A stretch of 64,000 bases of DNA from an uncultured Collinsella sp. (GTDB lineage: Bacteria > Actinomycetota > Coriobacteriia > Coriobacteriales > Coriobacteriaceae): assembly GCA_937982065.1 (NCBI GenBank), contig CALJMO010000054.1, positions 1 to 64,000 of the forward strand, in the 5' to 3' direction. Made by a program: the position numbers and the translations under genes. Under the pieces are notes generated by a model. The model was not told where the DNA came from, made no database searches, and was given only the letters and a program-made list of their open reading frames with translations. Shown here piece after piece: positions 7,955-15,263 of the stretch. The first letter of the stretch is position 1. Each line of letters starts with the position of its first letter.

Positions 7955-8908
7955 ATGACAACCAAGTACACCGACGCGCCGCGCACGCGCGTCATGACGC
8001 CGGCATCGCTCAACAACGGCGTACACGAGAACCATTCCATTGGACAGACCATGGCCATCGCGCCCAAAAAGGGCCTGTTCGACGACATTTCCATTCCCCA
8101 GATCATCGCCGGCGCCGCAGCTGCCGCCACGAGCGTGGCGCTTGCTTCAAAGATCGGCATTGCCGGCTCGGTGATTGGTGCCGCTGTGAGCTCAGTCATC
8201 ACTGTTGTGTCCTCGCAGGTCTATCGCCACTTTATCTCCGCCAGCGCCGAAGCAATCAAGGGCACGCATGCCGCTGTCGACTACCCTGCCGGCGCCTACG
8301 AGCCCGTTGAGCCCGATGTCGAGGAGCACCTAGGTGGCGCCGCGACCACGCAGGAGATGCGCCAGGTTGCGGGACGCGCGACCACGGCGCGCGTCGCCCC
8401 CAACAGTCTGCGCGCCAAGGCGGCGGCAGAGCGCAGCCAGACACAAAAGAAGGTCATCGTCTTCTCGATCGCCATCGCCATCGTCGCGGTCATCGCCTGC
8501 GCCGGCGCCATCCTTATCACCACTGCCGGTGAGGGTCTGGGCGAGCGTCCCGAGCCAATCCTGTCGTCGCGCACGACCGAGAGCGATGCAAATGGCAACA
8601 CTCAGCCGCAGGATCAGCAGGCACAGACGGACGACACGCAAGACAGTCCTACCTCTGCCAATTCGTCCTCGAACACCCAAAACCAATCGCAGGGCACCGA
8701 TTCCTCTACGGCCAACAGTGGCACGCCGTCCGGCACGACCGACTCAAGCCAAACGACTGACGGTTCACAGCCGAACACGGGAGGCCAGACGAGCGACACC
8801 ACGTCGGGAACGGGCACGGCAGACAGTAACAACACCAACAGCTCGAGCGGAACCGCTTCCGGCACGGCATCTGACAACTCGAGCCAAGGCACGGCATCGG
8901 GCAACTAA
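7955..8908 (+). CDS. Membrane protein with low-complexity Ser/Thr/Asn tail, unknown function
   Basis: Not recognised as a family. The product has 317 residues. An Ala/Ile/Val-rich stretch at about 48-90 could form one or two membrane segments, and a clear transmembrane helix lies at about 166-192 after KK. From about 200 to the end the chain is almost all Ser, Thr, Asn, Gln, Gly and Asp, a disordered tail. Following the positive-inside rule, the N-terminal part is cytoplasmic and the tail extracellular, possibly a wall-spanning linker. There is no LPXTG motif or repeat domain. The ATG at 7955 has GGGAGG ten bases upstream. A long in-frame reading from 7859 lacks a ribosome site. Confidence 0.65.
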   Translation: MTTKYTDAPRTRVMTPASLNNGVHENHSIGQTMAIAPKKGLFDDISIPQIIAGAAAAATSVALASKIGIAGSVIGAAVSSVITVVSSQVYRHFISASAEAIKGTHAAVDYPAGAYEPVEPDVEEHLGGAATTQEMRQVAGRATTARVAPNSLRAKAAAERSQTQKKVIVFSIAIAIVAVIACAGAILITTAGEGLGERPEPILSSRTTESDANGNTQPQDQQAQTDDTQDSPTSANSSSNTQNQSQGTDSSTANSGTPSGTTDSSQTTDGSQPNTGGQTSDTTSGTGTADSNNTNSSSGTASGTASDNSSQGTASGN

Positions 8909-8942
8909 GCACGTTTGCCTCTCATAGATAACCGACCTGTAC

Positions 8943-8976
8943 AACGGGCGCGAATCGAAAGCGGTTCGCGCCCGTT
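8943..8976 (+). terminator. Terminator after the membrane-protein gene
   Basis: A 12-bp perfect stem AACGGGCGCGAA (8943-8954) with TTCGCGCCCGTT (8965-8976), followed by TGCCTTGG. The T-run is short, but position and stem strength fit a terminator. Confidence 0.65.
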
Positions 8977-9020
8977 TGCCTTGGGCGCCGCCATGGCGAA
9001 CGCCATGCGATGGTAAGATG

Positions 9021-9036
9021 CTTTACATGTGTAAAG
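9021..9036. promoter_or_regulatory. Short palindrome at the promoter of the LOTUS-like gene
   Basis: CTTTACA-TG-TGTAAAG is a perfect inverted repeat just after a TAAGAT that could be a -10 box (9014-9019) and 12 bp before the start codon. It could be a repressor operator. I recognise no known regulator for it. Confidence 0.35.
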
Positions 9037-9048
9037 AGGAGATTTGCC

Positions 9049-10356
9049 ATGAGCAAGACAATAGTTAGGCCCACGCTTTCGCTGGGCAACCACATCTATC
9101 TGTATCGCCTGCTGCGCGATGCGATTGGATGTGGCAAGCAAACGTTTATGACGCAGGTCGAGGAGGCGCTCGCCGCTGGCGACATGACCGCTTATGACCT
9201 GGGCTTCGAGTCCACGCGCGAGCTGCTCGAGGAGCTCGACGACTGCATTAAGCTGACCGTCTTTAAAGGCGGCCGCCTGTATGCCACGGTCATCGCCAAC
9301 GAGGCCTGGGATGCTGCGCTTGCCAAGGGCGAGGACAAGCCCAAGACCGCCAAGGGCGCCAAGCAGTCCTACAAAAAGAAAAAGCGCGGTGAGAAGGACC
9401 TCAAGGCCGTGCGCCCCAAGCACGTTAAGCGTCCCGAGCCCGAAGCCATGGTTGAAGCCGCGCCGGAACCCGAGCCCGAGACAGAGATCGAAGTTGCTAT
9501 TGAGGTAACGGCAGAAGCCGAAACCGAAATCGCCGCCACGACCGATTCCGAAGTCATATCCGAGCAGGAAGCCACTGTGGAGCTCAACGAAGCGCCCAAG
9601 TCGACAACCGAAGAAGCCGCTGACCAACCCGAGCCGTCTGCGTTCCAAAACAGCGATGTCTTTGGCGACGAGGCCGAGGACGATCAGTCCGACGAGCCCG
9701 CAGATCAAGACGCTACCGAGTCGACACCGGAGCCCGAGACGCCGCAGCCCGCCATCTCGCTCACGGTCGTCTATGACCCCGAGAACGCCAACGCCGGCAT
9801 CACCACCATGGCATCCACGCCCATCGAGGCAAAGTCGAGCGTCGAGAATGAGAACGCGACGCAGGTTGAGGTTGAAACTGAAGCTGCAGACGCGCCCGTC
9901 ACCGTGAAGCCCGCAGATTCCACAATCAAGCCGAAGACGACGCTGGAGTTCGCACCCGTCATCGAATCCGTGCCCGCCTCTGCTTGCGACCAAATTCCCG
10001 CACCGGCACCGGCTTCGGTACTCGCAGAGGCCCCAACCCCCGCACCCGTAGCGCCCGCCATCCCCGAGGACTTCCCCGTCGATTTCGCAACCGAGGTCTT
10101 CTGCCCCGGCCCGCTTCTGCACCAGCTGTCGACCTATCTCCCCTACGGCGCCGATACCCTCGGCATTGTCGGCGAGTACTACTGGATCGCCCGCGAGCGC
10201 GGTACCATCGAGGCCGCGCGAAACCGCGCAAGCCTCCCCCTGCGCTACACGCAGGCCGGCGAGCGCCGCGAGGTTGCCGTGCGCATCCGCCGCAATACCA
10301 CCGGTGGCCTCGGATCCACCTGGGCCATCGATAAAGTCGAAGAACCCGAGCAGTAA
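9049..10356 (+). CDS. LOTUS/OST-HTH-like N-terminal domain with acidic linker and novel C-terminal domain
   Basis: Protein of 435 residues in three parts. Residues 1-80 (HIYLYRLLRDAI, then MTAYDLGFESTRELLEEL and IKLTVFKGGRLYATV) follow the helix-turn-strand pattern of LOTUS/OST-HTH winged-helix domains, which bind RNA in other proteins. A Lys-rich patch at about 95-130 follows. Residues 130-345 are a disordered, strongly acidic Pro/Glu/Thr/Ala linker. Residues 345-435 form a compact, conserved-looking domain (FCPGPLLHQLSTYLPYG, YYWIARERGTIEAARNR, LPLRYTQAGERREVAVRIRR). Similar small domains follow LOTUS-like modules in other actinobacterial proteins, but I cannot name it. Start at ATG 9049, with AGAGGAG upstream. 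A nucleic-acid role is inference. Confidence 0.6.
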   Translation: MSKTIVRPTLSLGNHIYLYRLLRDAIGCGKQTFMTQVEEALAAGDMTAYDLGFESTRELLEELDDCIKLTVFKGGRLYATVIANEAWDAALAKGEDKPKTAKGAKQSYKKKKRGEKDLKAVRPKHVKRPEPEAMVEAAPEPEPETEIEVAIEVTAEAETEIAATTDSEVISEQEATVELNEAPKSTTEEAADQPEPSAFQNSDVFGDEAEDDQSDEPADQDATESTPEPETPQPAISLTVVYDPENANAGITTMASTPIEAKSSVENENATQVEVETEAADAPVTVKPADSTIKPKTTLEFAPVIESVPASACDQIPAPAPASVLAEAPTPAPVAPAIPEDFPVDFATEVFCPGPLLHQLSTYLPYGADTLGIVGEYYWIARERGTIEAARNRASLPLRYTQAGERREVAVRIRRNTTGGLGSTWAIDKVEEPEQ

Positions 10357-10360
10357 CGAC

Positions 10361-10400
10361 AAACGGCTCAAATCCAAATCAGGATTTGAGCCGTTTTTAT
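10361..10400 (+). terminator. Terminator of the LOTUS-like gene
   Basis: A 15-bp perfect stem AAACGGCTCAAATCC (10361-10375) with its complement at 10382-10396, 6-nt loop and a TTTTTAT tail, immediately after the stop codon. Confidence 0.93.
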
Positions 10401-10427
10401 TTGTTGATGTTGCGTAACCAACAGCGA

Positions 10428-10527
10428 GCGGGCCGCAAGTGCCCCAGGTTGCCGTGAAAGAGGAGCGACGCGTACTTCGGTACGCGAGCGACGGCTTGAA
10501 CGGCAAGATGGGCTGCTTGCGACCCGC
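10428..10527. repeat. Long imperfect hairpin with a UUCG-capped tip
   Basis: About 100 nt between two convergent genes. The outer arms GCGGGCCGCAAG (10428-10439) and CTTGCGACCCGC (10516-10527) pair with one mismatch. The tip is a perfect 7-bp stem CGCGTAC around TTCG (about 10470-10487). The middle pairs only in part. A second perfect hairpin (10541-10567) follows. It could be a structured RNA or a REP-like element. Confidence 0.55.
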
Positions 10528-10540
10528 GCAGCGTCGAGCA

Positions 10541-10567
10541 GTTACGCGGTTTGGAAAACCGCGTAAC
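10541..10567 (-). terminator. Hairpin at the 3' end of ettA
   Basis: GTTACGCGGTTT (10541-10552) pairs perfectly with AAACCGCGTAAC (10556-10567) across a 3-nt loop, directly after the ettA stop. No T-run follows on the minus strand, so it may act as a mRNA 3'-end stabiliser or factor-aided terminator. Confidence 0.5.
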
Positions 10568-10570
10568 GAT

Positions 10571-12250
10571 CTAGTCGCGCGTCAGCTTACGGTGGATACG
10601 ATGCGGCTGGGCTGCGTCCTCGCCAAGGCGCTCGATGCGGTTGGCCTGATAGGCCTCGAAGTTGCCCTCAAACCAATACCAGTTGCCCGGATTCTCGTCG
10701 GTGCCCTCCCACGCTAGAATGTGCGTGGCGACGCGGTCCAGGAACATACGGTCGTGGCTAATGACCACCGAGCAGCCCGGGAACTCGAGCAGCGCCGCTT
10801 CGAGCGAGGACAGCGTCTCGACGTCGAGGTCATTCGTGGGCTCGTCGAGAAGCAGCAGGTTGCCGCCCTGCTTGAGCGTAAGCGCCAAGTTCAGACGGTT
10901 GCGCTCGCCACCGGAGAGTACGCCGGCGCGCTTCTGCTGGTCCTGGCCTTTAAAGCCAAAGCTCGCCACATAAGCACGGCTCGGAACCTCGGTCTCACCG
11001 ACCATCATGTGGTCCAGGCCATCCGAGACGACCTCCCACAGGTTCTTATCGGGGTCGATGCCGGAACGGTTCTGATCGACATAGGAGATCTTGACGGTCT
11101 CGCCCACCTCGAGCTCGCCCGAAGTCAGCGGCTCCAGGCCCACGATGGTCTTGAACAGCGTGGTTTTGCCCACACCGTTGGGGCCGATGACACCCACGAT
11201 ACCGTTGCGCGGCAGGGTGAACGATAGGTCGTCGATGAGCACACGGCCATCGAACTCCTTGTGCAGGTGATGAGCCTCGAGCACCTTGTTGCCCAGACGC
11301 GGGCCCACGGGGATGCGGATGTCGGTCCAGTCGAGCTTCTGGCTTGCGCGGGCCTCGGCCTCCATCTCCTCGTAACGAGCCAGACGGGCCTTGTTCTTGG
11401 CCTGGCGAGCCTTGGGCGAGCTGCGTACCCACTCGAGCTCGGCCTCCATGCGCTTGGCGAGCTTGGCGTCGCGGTTGCCCTGCGCCTCGATACGGGCGGC
11501 CTTGGTCTCCAGATACGTGGAGTAGTTGCCCTTGTAGGGATAAAGGTGACCGCGGTCTACCTCGCAGATCCACTCGGCAACGTTATCCAGGAAGTAGCGA
11601 TCGTGCGTGACGGCAAGCACCGCGCCCTGGTAGTTGTGCAGGAAGTGCTCGAGCCACAGGATCGATTCGGCGTCCAGGTGGTTCGTGGGCTCGTCGAGCA
11701 GCAGCAGGTCGGGAGCCTCGAGCAGCAGCTTGCACAGGGCCACGCGACGGCGCTCGCCGCCGGAAAGCACGTTGACCGGCATGTCGGAATCGGGCAGCTG
11801 CAGGGCGTCCATGGCCTGGCCGAGCTTGGAATCGATATCCCAGCCGTCGGCGGCGTCGATCTCGTCCTGGAGCTTGCCCATCTCGGCCATGAGGGCGTCC
11901 ATGTCGCAATCCGGGTCGCACATCTCCTCGCCGATCTTGTTGAAGCGATCGACCTTGGCAATCATGTCGCCAAACGCCATGCGCACGTTCTCGATGACGG
12001 TCTTGTCATCGTCGAGCGGCGGCTCCTGCTGCAGGATGCCCACGGTGTAGCCGGGAGTGAGCCTGGCATCGCCGTTGGAGACCTCCTCGATGCCGGCCAT
12101 AATCTTGAGCAGGGTCGACTTGCCCATACCGTTGGGGCCCACGACGCCGATCTTGGCACCGGGGTAGAAGCTCAGGGTCACGTCGTCAAGGATCACCTTG
12201 TCGCCATGGGCCTTGCGAGCCTGATACATCTGGTAGATAAACTCTGCCAT
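10571..12250 (-). CDS. ettA: Energy-dependent translational throttle protein EttA (ABC-F)
   Basis: ABC-F ATPase of 559 residues, with two ATPase domains and no membrane part. EttA binds the ribosomal E site and gates the first steps of elongation according to the ATP/ADP ratio. Seen: Walker A GPNGMGKST near 38-46, signature LSGGERRRV, Walker B LLLDEPTNHLD, then an arm/linker region rich in Glu and Lys, and the second set GPNGVGKTT, LSGGERNRLN and LLLDEPTNDLD. The N-terminus (MAEFIYQMYQARKAHGDKVIL) is the usual one for EttA rather than Uup or resistance ABC-F proteins. An AAAGGA site lies 14 bases upstream of the ATG. It is monocistronic. Confidence 0.95.
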   Translation of the reverse strand: MAEFIYQMYQARKAHGDKVILDDVTLSFYPGAKIGVVGPNGMGKSTLLKIMAGIEEVSNGDARLTPGYTVGILQQEPPLDDDKTVIENVRMAFGDMIAKVDRFNKIGEEMCDPDCDMDALMAEMGKLQDEIDAADGWDIDSKLGQAMDALQLPDSDMPVNVLSGGERRRVALCKLLLEAPDLLLLDEPTNHLDAESILWLEHFLHNYQGAVLAVTHDRYFLDNVAEWICEVDRGHLYPYKGNYSTYLETKAARIEAQGNRDAKLAKRMEAELEWVRSSPKARQAKNKARLARYEEMEAEARASQKLDWTDIRIPVGPRLGNKVLEAHHLHKEFDGRVLIDDLSFTLPRNGIVGVIGPNGVGKTTLFKTIVGLEPLTSGELEVGETVKISYVDQNRSGIDPDKNLWEVVSDGLDHMMVGETEVPSRAYVASFGFKGQDQQKRAGVLSGGERNRLNLALTLKQGGNLLLLDEPTNDLDVETLSSLEAALLEFPGCSVVISHDRMFLDRVATHILAWEGTDENPGNWYWFEGNFEAYQANRIERLGEDAAQPHRIHRKLTRD

Positions 12251-12434
12251 TTGCCTGTTCTATCCTTTCTACCTGCTGTTTCCCTATTCTTGATTCGCTT
12301 TAGTGGAAACGAAATGAGGGAACCAGCTCTGAAACGTAACGAAAAAGGGGCATGGTTGCCCACACCCCCTAATACTACCTGGGAAAAGTCCCCCGGAACA
12401 TACCATGAACTGCGTACGCTAGTTTTCCGCAACC

Positions 12435-13139
12435 TTAGCGAGCGGCTCGCTGCGATTTGCGCCACAGCAGATACGAGTAGACGTAGACGGCTCCGGCCGA
12501 ACCAAACGCCAGCACCGCAATCACCGCGGCGACGACTTCACTCGAAAGCACCGCACCTGCCACGCCCATTACGATGAGGCCAGCACCCAGCACCATAAAG
12601 CAGGCGCCGCCAAAACGCTGCGTACGGCGCCAGTTCTCGGGATCGGCAAGCGCCCAGGGTGTCTTGATACCGAGCGTATAGTTCTGCTTCACACGCGGCA
12701 AGTAGTTGCCTACGCCGATGAACAGCAAACCGACAACACCGGAAATCAGCACGTTGACCGAACCGACCGCCGGCACCACGCCCCAGACCGTAAGCTCTCC
12801 CAGCCAGCTTATGGCGCACATGAACAAGGTGAAGGCGATTACGAAGCCCTGATAGAACTTGCCCGAGGTTCGATATGCCTCACCTTTGGGGTCGATGCGC
12901 GGCACCACGCAGAACATTGCGAGAAGCGCCAGAGGCAGCACGCCGAGCGCGGAGGCCATCCAGCTAGGACCCCAACCGTCGACGGCACCGTTCGCGCCCC
13001 AGTGCGTGGGAATCTGCGCAGGCAAGCTCGGCATCACCATGAGGTGCGCTACGACATTGGCGACGCACAGAGCGACCAGCACAATCCACACGCGCGACGA
13101 TACCCCCGTGGGGTGAATGCCCTTGTTTTCGTTATTCAT
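12435..13139 (-). CDS. SdpI-family immunity/membrane protein (DUF1648)
   Basis: Integral membrane protein of 234 residues, about six hydrophobic segments. The N-terminal part has the DUF1648 signature MPSLPAQIPTHWGANGAVDGW near 39-60, and the C-terminal part has the SdpI pattern GVGNYLPRVKQNYTLGIKTPWALADPENW near 150-178. In Bacillus subtilis SdpI gives immunity to the SdpC toxin and sequesters its ArsR-type repressor SdpR at the membrane. Here the gene is the second of a two-gene operon with an ArsR repressor, overlapping it by 8 nt, so the same circuit is likely. No SdpC-like toxin gene is nearby. A weak GC hairpin with a T-run at about 12342-12369 may end the transcript. Confidence 0.85.
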   Translation of the reverse strand: MNNENKGIHPTGVSSRVWIVLVALCVANVVAHLMVMPSLPAQIPTHWGANGAVDGWGPSWMASALGVLPLALLAMFCVVPRIDPKGEAYRTSGKFYQGFVIAFTLFMCAISWLGELTVWGVVPAVGSVNVLISGVVGLLFIGVGNYLPRVKQNYTLGIKTPWALADPENWRRTQRFGGACFMVLGAGLIVMGVAGAVLSSEVVAAVIAVLAFGSAGAVYVYSYLLWRKSQRAAR

Positions 13140-13410
13140 CCTTATCACCTTCCGTGTTTGTAAAGCCCATAAACCAGCCAATTAAATCCTGCATGACGGT
13201 GGTGTTTAAGCTGTATACGATGTTTTGGCCATGGCGCTCGTCGGTCACCAACCCGGCGTTTTTGAGCGTCGCCAAGTGATGGCTTAGCGACGGCTTACTG
13301 ATATCGAAATGCTCGGCAAGCTCCCCCGCCGTGCAATTGCCCTCGCGCAGCAACTCCAAAATGCGCCGTCGCGTTGGATCGGCAAGCGCCTTAAAACCCT
13401 CTCCCGGCAT
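13132..13410 (-). CDS. ArsR-family repressor, SdpR-like
   Basis: Winged-helix repressor of 92 residues. Seen: FKALADPTRRRILELLREG near 5-23, the recognition helix region ISKPSLSHHLATLKNAGLV, and the wing ERHGQNIVYSLN. It lacks the CxC metal motif of ArsR/SmtB metal sensors, as SdpR does. The ATG at 13410 has AGGAGG four bases upstream and is clearly better than 13428. Its stop overlaps the start of the SdpI-like gene. It probably represses its own operon through the inverted repeats at 13459-13482 that cover the -35 box. Confidence 0.9.
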   Translation of the reverse strand: MPGEGFKALADPTRRRILELLREGNCTAGELAEHFDISKPSLSHHLATLKNAGLVTDERHGQNIVYSLNTTVMQDLIGWFMGFTNTEGDKDE

Positions 13411-13444
13411 AAGACCTCCTCTCATCATCTCTCATGACGTGCAC

Positions 13445-13482
13445 ACTATACTCGATATTTAGATGTTTGTCTAACTATCTAA
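13445..13482 (-). promoter_or_regulatory. Promoter and operator of the sdpR-sdpI-like operon
   Basis: On the minus strand a -35 TTAGAC (13469-13474) and -10 TATAGT (13445-13450) are 18 bp apart. The inverted repeat TTAGA-N6-TCTAA (13459-13474) and the wider TTAGAT-N12-ATCTAA (13459-13482) overlap the -35 box, the layout of an autorepressed ArsR-type promoter. Confidence 0.65.
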
Positions 13483-13589
13483 TCGCAATGCTTCAAACCA
13501 CATCAAAGCAAACGCCATCGCAACCTATGGGCGATTACCTATAATGACGATAGCTAAAACACGATTCGCTTCCCCATCGGAGGATATCT

Positions 13590-14387
13590 ATGACCGAAAC
13601 CACAGCCGCAACTCCCATCGAGACACGCGATACCAAGCTCGAGATTATCATGGGCCGCGAGGCACTCGATAAGCTCGCCGATGCTACGGTACTAGTGCTC
13701 GGCTGCGGAGGCGTGGGCTCCAACTGCTGCGAGGCACTCGCCCGCGGCAGCATCGGTCATTTCGTCATTCTGGATAAGGACATCATCGCACCCAGCAATA
13801 TCAATCGCCAGGCTATCGCCTTTCACAGCACCATCGGCAAGCGCAAGGTCGATGTTATGGAAGCCATGATCCACGACATCAATCCCGCCGCCACCGTTAT
13901 CAAACGCACCGAATACCTGCTGAGCGACAACACCGACGAGTTCTTCGCGAGCGTTTTGGAGCAGACGGACGGCAAGCTCGACTACGTCGTCGACGCCATC
14001 GACACCATCTCGGCCAAGCTCACCATTGCCAAATATGCTCAGGACCACGACATTCGTTTGGTTAGCTCCATGGGCGGGGCCAACAAGCTCCATCCCGAGT
14101 GCCTCCGCTTTGCCGACATCTTCGATACGGTACGTGACCCCATGAGCCGCATTATGCGCAAAGAATGCAAGAAGCGCGGCATCAAGAGCCTGCACGTACT
14201 GTTTAGCTGCGAGGAATCGGTTAAGACACAGCCCCGCGACCCTTCCAACATCCACGAGCGCACCGAGCTGGGAACCGCCAGCTTTATGCCGCCCATCATG
14301 GGCCAGATGATCGCCGGCGAGGTTATCCGTCAGATCAGTGGTCGCGGCACCGAGCGCGTGCGCGCCGACGGCCAACGCCTGGACTAG
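13590..14387 (+). CDS. tcdA: tRNA threonylcarbamoyladenosine dehydratase (TcdA/CsdL)
   Basis: E1-like (ThiF/MoeB fold) enzyme of 265 residues that cyclises t6A37 of ANN-decoding tRNAs with ATP. Seen: the nucleotide-binding LGCGGVGSNCCEALARGSIGHFV, split by its glycines near 38-43, then DKDIIAPSNINRQ near 63-75 with the conserved Asp, Asn and Arg, and a DAIDTISAK segment near 132-140. The two CxxC zinc pairs of MoeB/ThiF are missing, which fits TcdA. The ATG at 13590 has GGAGGATATCT upstream. A tatD gene follows 14 nt later on the same strand. Confidence 0.9.
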   Translation: MTETTAATPIETRDTKLEIIMGREALDKLADATVLVLGCGGVGSNCCEALARGSIGHFVILDKDIIAPSNINRQAIAFHSTIGKRKVDVMEAMIHDINPAATVIKRTEYLLSDNTDEFFASVLEQTDGKLDYVVDAIDTISAKLTIAKYAQDHDIRLVSSMGGANKLHPECLRFADIFDTVRDPMSRIMRKECKKRGIKSLHVLFSCEESVKTQPRDPSNIHERTELGTASFMPPIMGQMIAGEVIRQISGRGTERVRADGQRLD

Positions 14388-14401
14388 CGGAGCGCGCCGA
14401 G

Positions 14402-15184
14402 ATGGAGCCCCGGTTATTTGATGCACACTGCCATCTTGATTTAATGGCTCACCCGGACGTCGTTGCCGATGAGGCAACGGCGCTGGGCTTGGGTCTATTT
14501 GATTGCGGCGTCGATCCACGCGACTTCGCTAGCGCACACGGGCGAACCCGTCGCCTTCCTACCGTCATCAAGGGCATCGGCCTCCATCCCTGGTGGCTCG
14601 CCGACGGCCGCTGCGGTCCCGCCGAAGTCAATCTGCTTTGCGAAGTTGCTGCCCAAGAGCGCTACATCGGCGAAGTCGGGCTCGACTTTTCCGCGCGCTT
14701 TGCTGGAAGTGAGCCGCTACAAATACAGGCACTTAACCGGCTCTGCGATGCACTCGTGCAGCATCCTCTTACCGGGCGCGTGATATCAATTCACGCCGTT
14801 CGTTCGGCAGGAGCCGTACTGGACGTCCTCGAATCGCATGGATTACTCATCCCAAACCCCGACTCCCCCGCTATCATCTTCCACTGGTTTAGCGGCACTT
14901 CGGACGAACTCGCCCGCGCGCGCAATGCGGGCTGCTATTTTTCCGTGAACGAGCACATGCTCGCCACCAAGCGCGGTCGCGAATATGCCCGACAGATTCC
15001 ACTCGACCGTCTACTGCTCGAGACCGATGCGCCAGCCGAACCAAACACAGAAACAAGCGCACAGTCGCTCATCAGATCGCTCGCAAGGACCTCGATGCGC
15101 ATTGCCTCACTCAAAAACTGTGACGCAAAGCGCATCGAGTCGGTAGTTTTAGCAAATGCGCACTCTGTTTTTGACCTTCGCTAA
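14402..15184 (+). CDS. TatD-family metal-dependent hydrolase
   Basis: TIM-barrel nuclease-type hydrolase of 260 residues. Seen: the metal-binding DAHCHLD near 7-13, GLHPWW near 61-66, the conserved GEVGLDFSARF near 90-100, a HAVRSAG segment, FHWFSGTSDE and LLLETDAP near 202-209, all in the order of TatD proteins, which act as 3'-5' DNA/RNA exonucleases or D-aminoacyl hydrolases in other species. It lies 14 nt after tcdA with GGAG before the ATG, so the two are probably co-transcribed. The substrate is not known. A small hairpin (AGGGAC with GTCCCT, about 15200-15235) separates it from the convergent cluster. Confidence 0.88.
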   Translation: MEPRLFDAHCHLDLMAHPDVVADEATALGLGLFDCGVDPRDFASAHGRTRRLPTVIKGIGLHPWWLADGRCGPAEVNLLCEVAAQERYIGEVGLDFSARFAGSEPLQIQALNRLCDALVQHPLTGRVISIHAVRSAGAVLDVLESHGLLIPNPDSPAIIFHWFSGTSDELARARNAGCYFSVNEHMLATKRGREYARQIPLDRLLLETDAPAEPNTETSAQSLIRSLARTSMRIASLKNCDAKRIESVVLANAHSVFDLR

Positions 15185-15263
15185 CCCCTGTGGGCAAAAA
15201 TGCCAAGGGACATGCGAATCGCACAACGCAGTCCCTATTGGTAGGCGGTACAATTCGGCAGCA

